Below are positions 1 through 6,878 of a stretch of DNA of 64,000 nucleotides, one piece after another. The position numbers were made by a program, and so were the translations under genes. How positions within the stretch are numbered: position 1 is the stretch's first letter; the number at the start of each line of letters is the position of its first letter. Origin of the DNA: Paenirhodobacter populi (GTDB lineage: Bacteria; Pseudomonadota; Alphaproteobacteria; Rhodobacterales; Rhodobacteraceae); contig NZ_SAUZ01000004.1 of NCBI RefSeq assembly GCF_004022215.1, positions 1-64,000 on the forward strand. The letters run 5' to 3'. The notes under the pieces are model-generated. The model searched no databases, was not told the DNA's origin, and was given only the letters and a program-made list of their open reading frames with translations.

Positions 1-127
1 CTATCTGGGCCTGAAGCTGGACGATCCGAGCTTCAACGCCCCGATCTACGCCAGCCTCTTCGATGACGAGGACGGCGATACCCACTCGCTGATCTGGTCC
101 CGCCCGCAGCGCCGCGACGCAAACTGA
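1..127 (+). CDS. DUF736 family protein, C-terminal fragment
   Basis: The window opens inside this gene; the last 41 codons are visible and end in TGA at 125-127. The visible tail, with [16 protein letters not shown] followed by [10 protein letters not shown], is the conserved C-terminal half of DUF736, a small single-domain protein of roughly 100 residues common on alphaproteobacterial plasmids and integrative elements. Its molecular role is unknown. A GC-rich hairpin starts 13 bases after the stop. The N-terminus, start codon and promoter are outside the window. Confidence 0.85.
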   Translation, partial: YLGLKLDDPSFNAPIYASLFDDEDGDTHSLIWSRPQRRDAN

Positions 128-140
128 GCCACCAGGTCGC

Positions 141-170
141 AGCCCCGCCCGCGAAAACCCGGGCGGGGCT
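141..170 (+). terminator. hairpin terminator after the DUF736 gene
   Basis: Perfect 11-bp arms (AGCCCCGCCCG at 141-151 and its complement at 160-170) enclose an 8-base loop. The stem lies just after the DUF736 stop and is followed by only a weak T-rich stretch, so it is terminator-like rather than a textbook intrinsic terminator. Confidence 0.6.
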
Positions 171-728
171 GTCGTGCGTTTGGTGTCGCCCAAGGAACGG
201 CAGATTGCCTGTCTGGAAGATCATGGACTTCAGGGCGGTACTGCACATGATCTGCAGAGGAGGGCCTGCGCCAGACGGTCGGGCCTTCTGGTTCCGCTGA
301 AATATTGCAGGGAGATCATAGTCCCGGCGCGCGAGAATCCTGCCACGCAACCCGATCCCGATCCTGCGTCCGCGAGCCTTCCCGGCGAGAGGATGTCCTG
401 CCTGCAGCGGAACCGGAGTCTGCGCAAGCTCTTGCGAATTGTCCGATTGCCACAGGAAGCCCGAACCGGAATCTCATGCGCATTGCATCGGAGGGCTCTC
501 TGGCCCCTCGCAAGGGCAGCAAAGCCATCCCTCGCGATCCGTCGCTGTCCCTGGTCCGGTCGGGCGCCTCGACAATCAACCCACAAGAGGTCGGCTATGC
601 CATCGGCATGCCGCCGGGCGGATTCGGACGAGCCGAACGCGCCCGGTGATTGCGGCTTCCGCCGGACCTGCGGGGCGCCTGTCACGCGGGGGATTGGCCC
701 CTGCGGCACAAAGACAGGAGCCAGACCG
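171..728. other. gene-poor stretch with hairpins
   Basis: Open frames exist on both strands here because of the high G+C, but none shows a ribosome binding site or a recognisable protein. The stretch holds one hairpin (614-646) that recurs at 2663-2697. It also holds a 16-base segment at about 459-474 (GCCCGAACCGGAATCT) that recurs with one change near 982-997. No gene is supported. Confidence 0.5.
614..646. repeat. recurrent hairpin with conserved core, copy 1
   Basis: Arms at 614-627 and 633-646 pair at 12 of 14 positions around the loop ACGAG. The core from 621 to 640 matches 2671-2690 at 18 of 20 bases, and both copies carry the same two-base internal mismatch. The outer stem has a different sequence from the second copy yet still pairs, which suggests selection for structure, possibly RNA. 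It lies 82 bases before the small gene at 729. Confidence 0.45.
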
Positions 729-905
729 ATGTCCTACAACGATGCCACCGCCTATGCTGCCAGCCTTGCCGCCACCCTGATGGTATCGATCATCGTCTTC
801 CGTGCAGGTGACGGGAGCTGCGCCGCTTGCCCGGCAGATGATCTGGACGGTGACGAGGTCTGCATCCTCGCCGAAATCGATCCCTGGGAGCTTCTTCGGC
901 GCTGA
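729..905 (+). CDS. small hypothetical membrane-associated protein (58 aa)
   Basis: A 58-residue reading frame starts with ATG eight bases after AGGAG (716-720), which is a convincing ribosome binding site. Residues about 8-25 (AYAASLAATLMVSIIVF) form one hydrophobic segment that could be a membrane anchor. The remainder is acidic with a CxxC-like pair (CAAC). No family is recognised. A perfect hairpin follows at 924-957. The good start signal and downstream hairpin favour a real gene, but the short length leaves doubt. Confidence 0.45.
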   Translation: MSYNDATAYAASLAATLMVSIIVFRAGDGSCAACPADDLDGDEVCILAEIDPWELLRR

Positions 906-923
906 CCGCCCGCCATACCCGAA

Positions 924-957
924 CGACCAATGCTCCGGTTCGCCGGCGCATTGGTCG
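924..957 (+). terminator. hairpin after the small gene at 729
   Basis: Perfect 10-bp arms (CGACCAATGC at 924-933, complement at 948-957) enclose a 14-base loop, starting 19 bases after the stop codon at 905. No clear T tract follows. It may act as a terminator or an mRNA 3' stabiliser. Confidence 0.45.
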
Positions 958-1059
958 CGATTCGGACCCGGGTCAAAAGCTGCCCGAACCGGAACCTGAC
1001 CGGGTGAAACCCGTCCGGGCATCAGGGCATGCGAGCATAGGAAGGCCGGATGGCAGGGC

Positions 1060-1323
1060 TCAGCTTCGATCCGCGGTGCTGTCTTCCAGCCGGGTCTGCA
1101 TGCGGATCAACCACAGATCCGATGCTGCGCGGGCGCCGAGCGGGAGGGTAAGAACCGCTATGGCAAAGAGAAGAAAGGAGGGCAGGCCGATCAGCCAGGC
1201 CAGCGCCGTGAAAAGCGGGAACAGCGCGATATAGACAAGATCGTCGAAGATCCTGGCATTGCGCAGAGACCGCATCATCTCACGATGCTCGCCCTCATTC
1301 GAACCATCAGTGCTGCCCGTCAT
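1060..1323 (-). CDS. small hypothetical membrane protein
   Basis: The reading frame encodes about 87 residues from the ATG at 1323, with a GAGGG about ten bases upstream. An in-frame ATG at 1278 would give a shorter form. The centre (DLVYIALFPLFTALAWLIGL, then a second run FLLFAIAVLTLPLGA) contains two hydrophobic segments separated by a short PSF turn, so a two-pass or hairpin inner-membrane protein is likely. The ends are charged. No family is recognised. It is isolated and faces away from the neighbouring plus-strand genes. Confidence 0.5.
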   Translation of the reverse strand: MTGSTDGSNEGEHREMMRSLRNARIFDDLVYIALFPLFTALAWLIGLPSFLLFAIAVLTLPLGARAASDLWLIRMQTRLEDSTADRS

Positions 1324-2190
1324 AAGCTCAGGCCCTCGTTGCATTTGGCACCGGCCGCCAGTGGCACCGATCCCGAACTGTATCGAGACGATGCGGCGGG
1401 TCCGGCCGGTCTTCGCACGCTGAAGCGACGCGTTTCACGAACAGGACGACATGGTTTGCGGTCGCGCTCCCGACATTGGCCAGGATTCGATTCCCGTGGC
1501 AAGAGGTGCCGGGTCCCTCACCACCAGGATTTCCCGTCATCCGCAGGCTTTGCGAGACGACATGGTGTTGCACCAGATCTTCTGAGAAGCCCGAGGCCTT
1601 TCCGATAGGGGTGCGGGAAGGATGACGCAGGGCAGATAAGGGGCAGCGGGTGTTACATGACAGGGATGGATCGCCGTCGCGGTAGCGGGCCGGGGATCTC
1701 AGGAAAGGATACTCGTCAGTTGCAGGTGAAGTGTTCGGGCGTGACCTCGCAAAGAAGCGAGGCACGGCTCTAGTCGCGCCCGCAAGCGGCCCCGACCGGA
1801 GCCAGCCGCAGGCGGCCGTCTCCGCCCATGCGGGTGACGATCCTCACGCGGGCCCCGGTCCCAACCGCACGATCCCGCGACACCGATGACCCGGGCCGAA
1901 CCGGGCAAGAGGCACGGGAGACCGGTCGGGGTGTTCAGGACGGGCCAGGTCGGGCATTGTCGCGGCCCCTGGTCGGGGCCGCGGGCTCTTATCTCTATGA
2001 CGTCCGAGTCTGCACCAGCCGCTCCGGCGTCAAGGACATCGCGGTCCCCCCGATTTTCGGCCGCCGCCTGGTAGGCTGCGCCAGAAAACCGGCACCCCCG
2101 CTCGCCGCCGCTGGCGGTCGCAGAGCGATCCCTGACCCCTCGCGGCAACGGTGCCTCCTGCCTTTCGTCATCAAGCGAAAGGAGCATGAC
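1324..2190. other. long stretch without a supported gene
   Basis: About 870 bases with several high-G+C open frames on both strands, none with a convincing ribosome binding site or a recognisable product. Only the promoter and leader of the gene at 2191 can be expected here; no clear -35/-10 pair could be assigned by eye. Confidence 0.4.
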
Positions 2191-2517
2191 ATGGACGACC
2201 GGAATATCATCTGCATCGACGCGGGCAGCGAGGCCTACTGGCAGGACCGCCGCGAGGCCTTCGCGCTTATCTGCAAGGCGGAGAGGGCTGCAAAGCGGGC
2301 GAAGACAGCGCCGATGTATCTGCACGGCGGCTATGACGAGGACGGCGACGTGATCGCTATCGAAAATCTGGCGCCCTTCGAGGCGATGGGTGACGCCTTC
2401 TCCGGGGTGCTGGGCCATCCGACCGCAATGCGCATCCTCCTGGCGCAGCGCCGCAGCCAGATCTGTGGCTTCGACCTCGGGATGCCGATCAGTGGAGCCG
2501 AGACGGACGCCGGTTGA
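2191..2517 (+). CDS. hypothetical protein (108 aa)
   Basis: ATG at 2191 follows GAAAGGAG (2177-2184) with six bases between, an excellent ribosome binding site that fixes the start. The 108-residue product is soluble and acidic, with a basic stretch near residues 28-37 (CKAERAAKRAKTA) and no membrane segment. The middle, APMYLHGGYDEDGDVIAIEN, resembles a beta-hairpin turn. No known family is recognised. It stands alone between two gene-poor stretches, in the accessory segment that also carries DUF736 and DUF3768 genes. Confidence 0.65.
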   Translation: MDDRNIICIDAGSEAYWQDRREAFALICKAERAAKRAKTAPMYLHGGYDEDGDVIAIENLAPFEAMGDAFSGVLGHPTAMRILLAQRRSQICGFDLGMPISGAETDAG

Positions 2518-3023
2518 GGCGTCCCCGGGAGGCGGCGACCAGCTGCCTCCCGATTCTTCCGGCCGTTGGGAACGCCGCCAATACCGGATCGGCCCCTTCA
2601 GGGATCCCGGGAGGGTCGCATCCTGTTCGCAGAGAAGAAGCCAGCTTCAAACGGCGGGGCGTGCAGGGGGGATTCGGGCAAGCCGAACGCCCCCTGCAGG
2701 GCCGATGGTGTTCCCGGGTTCGAGCGCGGAGCAGAGAAGGAAAGAAAGGAAGAAAGGGAACCGCCGGTTCCCCCGGCAACCAGAAAATACTGCGCCCCAA
2801 GGGCCACCCCCATCTTCCGCACCTCCTGCGTCGGTTTGTGCAGACGGGGGCCCCGACCCTTGTGCCTTGATTTTCCGATTGCCGGGCCCCCCTCCTGCTC
2901 TCGCCGAGGGGCAATCCGAGAAGGAGAGACGCGCAAGAGCGCGGCTCACCTTCCCGGACAGCCCTGATTTTTCAAAGGGGGCCAAGCCGGAAAGGGATCG
3001 CAAATCTGAAAAGGGGTTTTCTC
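2518..3023. other. gene-poor leader with hairpins
   Basis: About 500 bases before the DUF3768 gene. They contain the second copy of the recurrent hairpin (2663-2697), a purine-rich run near 2727-2758, and a small perfect hairpin GGGAACC-GCC-GGTTCCC at 2756-2772. Open frames overlapping this stretch have no start signals. It may be a long leader or a regulatory region; no gene is supported. Confidence 0.4.
2663..2697. repeat. recurrent hairpin with conserved core, copy 2
   Basis: Arms at 2663-2677 and 2683-2697 pair at 13 of 15 positions around the loop GCAAG. The inner part and loop nearly match copy 1 (614-646), including the same GA/CG internal mismatch. The outer helix is a different sequence (GCAGGGGG with CCCCCTGC, against CCGGGCG with CGCCCGG) and is still fully paired. 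Confidence 0.45.
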
Positions 3024-3506
3024 ATGGCTCAATATCAATGCATCTCCTGCGAAACGGTCGCCATCGTCGCCTTTGCCTGCCCGGATGCCTGTTCCTGCTG
3101 CGGTGGCCCGGTTTTCGATCTGGACCGATACGAGGCAACCCGGACCGAGGCGAAAATCATCGGCGCGCAGAATGACGCTTTCCGCAAAGCCCTTGGCCCG
3201 GTTCTGGTCGATGGTCAGCAAATCCGGGGGCGGGTTTTCGTGACGCGCGGCATCCGCGACATGGGGCCGGAATTTGTCGAGGCCGCACTTGCCATGACCC
3301 GCACTGACGACAATTTCGTGGATGACCATTGCCGTTATGGCGCCCGCAGTTTCGGAATGCCTGACATTGCCCATGACGGCGACACCTTCCGCATCTATTG
3401 GAAAATCGACCTTTACGACAACGACGAGCTTATGGGGCCGGAGGTGGAAACCGACCCGAGCCAGACAATCCGCGTCCTGACCCTCTGCCTGCCCGACGAA
3501 TACTGA
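3024..3506 (+). CDS. DUF3768 family protein with N-terminal zinc-ribbon-like motif
   Basis: The 160-residue product matches DUF3768, an uncharacterised family of alphaproteobacterial plasmids and genomic islands. The family features seen are VFVTRGIRDMGPEFVEAA, the DNFVDDHCRYGARSFG segment, FRIYWKIDLYD, and a C-terminal TIRVLTLCLPDEY. Ahead of the domain, residues 6-26 hold CxxC and CxCC clusters (C6, C9, C23, C25, C26) that look like a zinc ribbon, an addition not typical of the short family members. ATG at 3024 follows AAAGGGG. Function is unknown. A strong hairpin at 3628-3670 separates it from the converging virC genes. Confidence 0.8.
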   Translation: MAQYQCISCETVAIVAFACPDACSCCGGPVFDLDRYEATRTEAKIIGAQNDAFRKALGPVLVDGQQIRGRVFVTRGIRDMGPEFVEAALAMTRTDDNFVDDHCRYGARSFGMPDIAHDGDTFRIYWKIDLYDNDELMGPEVETDPSQTIRVLTLCLPDEY

Positions 3507-3627
3507 CAGGACAGGGCGGCCCCCAAGGCAGGGGTCGCCCGCCTTCCCTGACCAGAACCGGAAAGCCCGCCCCGACCGAAACCCCGCAGGGCAGGGCGGC
3601 AGGGGGCTGGGCTGGCGCTGAAAAGGT

Positions 3628-3670
3628 GACCTGTCGCGCCGCAGCCGCAAGGGCCACGGCGCGACAGGTC
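3628..3670. terminator. bidirectional hairpin between DUF3768 and virC2
   Basis: Perfect 14-bp arms (GACCTGTCGCGCCG at 3628-3641, complement at 3657-3670) enclose a 15-base loop. It sits between the plus-strand DUF3768 gene (ends 3506) and the minus-strand virC2-like gene (ends 3735), so it can serve both. A weaker GC-rich hairpin lies at about 3513-3540, right after the DUF3768 stop. Confidence 0.6.
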
Positions 3671-3734
3671 CGGCGCTGCCCGCGCGGGGGCCGCAGTCGC
3701 GGCGTTGCGCCCGGTGGTGGGGACGCGCACAACC

Positions 3735-4328
3735 TCAACCCGGGTGCCTCTGGCCCGTGCGGGAAAGAAGATCGCGCAGAAGCGTGGCATAGAACGGCTC
3801 GACCGCCCGCGCGATCATCGTGACCGCAGGCATCAGCCCATGCGGATCATGCCGGCGCTGAAGGTCTGCGACCGTGGCCAGGTCAAGTCGCAGGTCCAGA
3901 CGGATCGTCTCGCACGGCCCTTGTTCCGCGTGACCCGATGCAGGCTCTGGCAGGTTGCGGACGATCTGCGCCTGCACCTGCCCGGCGAGGCCCCGGCGGA
4001 TCGCTTTGCGATCGCTGGCAACATAGCCGCCCAACACATCCCCAAACCCGGCGACCAGTTCCGCCGGGATCCGCAGCGACAGCGAATATTTGCGCTTTGC
4101 TGGTGGCGCCAACGCAGGCGAGCGATTGGAAGTCACAGACACTGGCTGAGCAGGCGCGGGCGGAACCGGGATCCGGTCCGGCTCTGCGCCTTCGATCCTG
4201 CTGGCGCTGTCGCGATCTTCGGTCACCGGCACCGCAATCTGCCCAGGCAAAGCCTCCGGGCGACCGCCGGTCTTATGCGCCAGGCCCGGAAGGCGCGGAC
4301 TGGCGCTGAACACACCTCGGTTCTTCAT
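3735..4328 (-). CDS. virC2: VirC2-like protein
   Basis: The start is set by a 4-bp ATGA overlap with the virC1-like gene upstream, giving 197 residues. The N-terminal half is proline-rich and probably disordered. From about residue 90 it carries a ribbon-helix-helix-like domain beginning KRKYSLSLRIPAELVAGF. In Agrobacterium the virC operon encodes VirC1 (a ParA-like ATPase) and VirC2 (an RHH DNA-binding protein), which bind near the T-DNA border and raise transfer efficiency. By analogy this protein may bind oriT-proximal DNA and recruit the relaxosome together with VirC1. The assignment rests on gene order and the RHH pattern; similarity to characterised VirC2 appears low. Confidence 0.65.
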   Translation of the reverse strand: MKNRGVFSASPRLPGLAHKTGGRPEALPGQIAVPVTEDRDSASRIEGAEPDRIPVPPAPAQPVSVTSNRSPALAPPAKRKYSLSLRIPAELVAGFGDVLGGYVASDRKAIRRGLAGQVQAQIVRNLPEPASGHAEQGPCETIRLDLRLDLATVADLQRRHDPHGLMPAVTMIARAVEPFYATLLRDLLSRTGQRHPG

Positions 4329-5053
4329 GTCGCGGTCCTCGCGCCAACAAGGATGGCATCCACTTCGGCCAGCAGTGCCCGGCAATCGTCAAGCGCCTCG
4401 CGGAGGCGCTTGACCTGCATCTTCTCCAGCCCGCTGGCCTGTCGCTCCATCAGGGCAAGCGTCCGACCGAGCAGGCCCCGCATCACGATATCCGCGAAGA
4501 TTGCGGTATCGCGCAGCCGGGTTTCCATGACCGGGAATCCGTCGAGTGCCGCATCGCGATAGGCCGAGGCGGCGCTGGTCAGCTTTGGACGCATCATGGT
4601 GAACAGCACCCGCGCCGCGCCGATCTCCCCTTCATGCTCAAGTCCCCGGATCACTTCCAGCGCGGGACCGAGTTCGGCAAGTTCGGTTGCCGCCGGTTTG
4701 AAGGGCAGGAGCGTCAACTCGGCATAGCGCAGGGCCATGCGGTTGAAGGGATGATCGACACCGGCAAGATTCAGCAGCGCGTAGTCGAAGCGCCCGGAAT
4801 CCTCGGCCGCCATCAGATCGGATTCCAGATGCGCCACGCCCGTGGCTTCGAAATCGAGATAGCGGACCTCCATCCTGTCGGACCAGCATCCGATCTCCTC
4901 GGCCTGCACCCGATACATGTTGAAGTTCCGCTGCGGATCGCAATCGACCAGAAGCGCAGATTGTCCGCGCGCCTCGATGGCACTGGCAAGAGCCATCAGC
5001 GCGGTGGATTTGCCGGTGCCCCCTTTGTGGCTATAGGCAGCAATGACGATCAT
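4325..5053 (-). CDS. virC1: VirC1/ParA-like ATPase
   Basis: A 242-residue single-domain ParA/MinD-type ATPase. The deviant Walker A KGGTGKST is at residues 10-17, and the A' motif LLVDCDPQRN is at about 35-43. It has no N-terminal DNA-binding domain, as in VirC1. The body also reads like VirC1 (DYALLNLAG, then LTLLPFKPAATELAE). It overlaps virC2 by four bases. The expected role is polar recruitment of the relaxosome to the type IV machine, though a partition role cannot be excluded because no other ParA is visible. An 8-bp tandem repeat (5106-5237) ends about 50 bases upstream of the ATG. The frame of this gene stays open through that repeat, so its N-terminus could vary with copy number. Confidence 0.8.
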   Translation of the reverse strand: MIVIAAYSHKGGTGKSTALMALASAIEARGQSALLVDCDPQRNFNMYRVQAEEIGCWSDRMEVRYLDFEATGVAHLESDLMAAEDSGRFDYALLNLAGVDHPFNRMALRYAELTLLPFKPAATELAELGPALEVIRGLEHEGEIGAARVLFTMMRPKLTSAASAYRDAALDGFPVMETRLRDTAIFADIVMRGLLGRTLALMERQASGLEKMQVKRLREALDDCRALLAEVDAILVGARTAT

Positions 5054-5105
5054 GAGACGGCCTCCGGGTGGCTCGGGGTTGACGGGTTGACGCTCTGCCG
5101 CAATC

Positions 5106-5237
5106 GCGGTTCGGCGGTTCGGCGGTTCGGCGGTTCGGCGGTTCGGCGGTTCGGCGGTTCGGCGGTTCGGCGGTTCGGCGGTTCGGCGGTTCGGCGGTTC
5201 GGCGGTTCGGCGGTTCGGCGGTTCGGCGGTTCGGCGG
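5106..5237. repeat. 8-bp tandem repeat, 16.5 copies
   Basis: Sixteen perfect copies of GCGGTTCG plus half a copy lie between the muramidase gene and virC1. Because 8 is not a multiple of 3 and the unit contains no stop in any phase, all frames stay open across it. A 70-codon frame starts with ATG at 5243 (TGATG overlap with the muramidase stop). It reads the minus strand of the repeat as an eight-residue cycle RRTAEPPN and ends at 5031, inside virC1 in another frame. One added unit, or two removed, would put this ATG in frame with virC1, with no stop between them. No extended protein is proven. Confidence 0.95.
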
Positions 5238-5242
5238 GCGCA

Positions 5243-6094
5243 TCAGCTTCCCCCGGCCTGTCGGTCGGGAAGCTGCACCTGCGCCCGTTGCTGCGGGAAA
5301 ATCTCTGCCATCTGCCCGGCGAAGAAGGCGCGGGTCACAGTGGCCTTGTTGCCCGCCACGCCGTGATAGGCCGAAAGACCGGATTCCAGCGGCAAGCCAG
5401 CCCAGATGCGGGCCAGATTGTCCATGAAGCGGCCCGGCGTGATCCTGCCCGCCGCAAACTCGGCATAGCCCGCGTCGAGGATCAGGATATTCGCCAGAGC
5501 GTCCTGAATCTTTGCGTCGAACAGGGTTTCCGCTGGCAGGCCTGTCCTGCGGATCAGGTTTTCCAGCGTATCCGGCACGATCTGATAGCGACCTATCGCG
5601 TGGTGCTGGCCCGGTGTCGCCGCAATCCAGCTTCGGATTTCCGCGAGCGTCATCCGGCTGGGCGCCTTCGGGGGTGGCACGGCGGCGCTCTCGTGCCAGG
5701 CATCATAGCCCGCGCGACGGCTCTCCGCGTGCTGGATCAGGGCTTGCAGCTTCACCAGCGCGTCATTGCCACCGGGTAGACGGAAGGCACCGCCGCCCTG
5801 GGGTGCAAGGGCGAAGCCTGCACCCGGCTGGTCGAAGGACGATGCCACGCGAAGACCGGAAAAGCTGGACCCCGGCATGGCCTCCCTGCGCGCGGCGGGC
5901 TTCGGATCGAAAGACGATCCCCATGTCCAGCCCTCGGCCACAGCGGAAGTGGCAAGGCACAGCGCTAGAAGGCATCCGCCTGCGCCTGCGGGCAGGAGGG
6001 CGCAGGTTCTCTGCAGGCCGTCCTCGATGTGCCATCCCGAGGAGAAGGACCACACCTGACGCAGCAAGTGCTGCATCGGCCATAAGCCATTCAT
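5243..6094 (-). CDS. secreted muramidase/lytic transglycosylase (phage-lysozyme-like)
   Basis: From the ATG at 6094 the product is 283 residues; a second ATG at 6076 is also possible. A hydrophobic stretch ending SAVAEGW looks like a signal peptide cut after AVA. The C-terminal half resembles COG4678-type muramidases: a probable catalytic glutamate in QHAESRRAGYDAW, then MTLAEIRSWIAAT and the substrate-groove motif AIGRYQIVPDTLENL. It probably opens peptidoglycan locally for the conjugation apparatus, the usual role of the VirB1/orf169-type enzyme that F-type operons encode elsewhere. It lies between the relaxase operon and virC1. A 7-bp inverted repeat overlaps the start. Longer upstream frames without a signal peptide were not used. 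Confidence 0.7.
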   Translation of the reverse strand: MNGLWPMQHLLRQVWSFSSGWHIEDGLQRTCALLPAGAGGCLLALCLATSAVAEGWTWGSSFDPKPAARREAMPGSSFSGLRVASSFDQPGAGFALAPQGGGAFRLPGGNDALVKLQALIQHAESRRAGYDAWHESAAVPPPKAPSRMTLAEIRSWIAATPGQHHAIGRYQIVPDTLENLIRRTGLPAETLFDAKIQDALANILILDAGYAEFAAGRITPGRFMDNLARIWAGLPLESGLSAYHGVAGNKATVTRAFFAGQMAEIFPQQRAQVQLPDRQAGGS

Positions 6095-6103
6095 TCTGAA
6101 TGG
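6087..6103. promoter_or_regulatory. inverted repeat over the muramidase start
   Basis: CCATTCA-TTC-TGAATGG is a perfect 7-bp inverted repeat that overlaps the proposed ATG at 6094. It could be an operator or an mRNA hairpin that hides the start. No binding protein can be named from sequence alone. Confidence 0.4.
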
Positions 6104-6173
6104 TTTATAGCCGTTTGGGGCCGTCGGACTGCCCTGAAAGGAATTTTCCAGCAATTTCAGCGGTGCGAATCTG

Positions 6174-6215
6174 CCGTGGCACGGCGTGCCACGAAAATGG
6201 CACGCCGTGCCACGG
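6174..6215. repeat. large inverted repeat built from two copies of a palindrome
   Basis: Perfect 18-bp arms (CCGTGGCACGGCGTGCCA at 6174-6191, complement at 6198-6215) surround CGAAAA. Each arm itself contains the odd palindrome TGGCACG-S-CGTGCCA, so the site is also two tandem operator-like half-structures. It lies 40 bases past the end of the gene at 6255 and 80 bases before the muramidase start. A T tract is absent, so a terminator role alone is not convincing. A protein-binding site or part of an origin of transfer is possible. Confidence 0.85.
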
Positions 6216-6254
6216 GATTCGGCCCATTTTCCGGCCGTTTTGGTCGCCTCAGAC

Positions 6255-6878
6255 CTAGTCATCATCACGCTCCATCTCGCGCTCGTGACGTTCGTCGGTG
6301 AGGTTCGCGTCAAATCCTTCGCGGAGCCGGTGGAACTGCTCCGTGAGCGCTTCGCCAAGGCTTTCCTCCGGGCCGTCCTTTCTGTCGCTCTCGGTCGACG
6401 GGTTCTGAATCAGCTGATTGAGGATCCGCTCCTCCTCCACCAGCGAGAATTCCGGGATCTCCAACCCCTCTCTTTGCCGCCAGAGGGCCATCGTCGCGCG
6501 CAGCTCGTTGATAGCCGGCAAAGCCTTGTCATAGAGCCGTTCCGCCTGCTCGCTGCTCGTGGCCCCGGAGATGATCAGGACACGGCGAATGACGTGCAGT
6601 TCGCGGATCGTCTGCCCGACCGTCATCATCAAACCCCGCATCCCGTCGTTGTGGGATGACAGGAGGGACTGGAATCTCTGGTCGAGTCGGTCAAACTCCT
6701 CGCCAAGGCGGTTGTTGACCTGTCTTGCGAGTTCCACCTCGCCCTGAAGCGCTGCAATCCCTGCGTCGAGGTGCTCGGCCCGGGGCAAGTCGCCCTCGGG
6801 TGTATGATTGGCGGTAAGCGCCGCCGCCTCGGCGCCGAGTACGAAGCGATAGCGGTTGTCGATATTCTCTTTCCTCAT
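6255..6878 (-). CDS. hypothetical protein, third gene of the traD-relaxase operon
   Basis: The 207-residue product starts at an ATGA overlap with the relaxase stop, so it is translationally coupled to it. The sequence is highly charged and mostly helical. Residues about 30-70 (LDAGIAALQGEVELARQVNN and onward) have a coiled-coil-like pattern, and the C-terminus is very acidic and basic by turns (ERHEREMERDDD). There is no signal peptide or membrane segment. No family is recognised. Its position suggests a cytoplasmic accessory factor of DNA processing, but that is inference from the operon only. Confidence 0.75.
   Translation of the reverse strand: MRKENIDNRYRFVLGAEAAALTANHTPEGDLPRAEHLDAGIAALQGEVELARQVNNRLGEEFDRLDQRFQSLLSSHNDGMRGLMMTVGQTIRELHVIRRVLIISGATSSEQAERLYDKALPAINELRATMALWRQREGLEIPEFSLVEEERILNQLIQNPSTESDRKDGPEESLGEALTEQFHRLREGFDANLTDERHEREMERDDD

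Noticed and set aside
174-905. A 243-codon plus-strand gene covering the leader of the small gene at 729
   Set aside because: Its start has no ribosome binding site, and the first 185 codons are Arg/Pro/Cys-rich without any family likeness. The well-placed AGGAG supports only the ATG at 729.
5106-5237. CRISPR-like array
   Set aside because: The units are 8 bp and directly adjacent without spacers, so this is a simple tandem repeat.
4634-5779. A 381-codon plus-strand frame running through the 8-bp repeat
   Set aside because: The repeat is open in all frames, so it joins shadows of virC1 and of the muramidase gene. There is no start signal or known product.
6174-6215. Simple intrinsic terminator
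   Set aside because: The stem is perfect but lacks a T tract on either strand, and the arms are themselves symmetric, which points to a binding site rather than a plain terminator.
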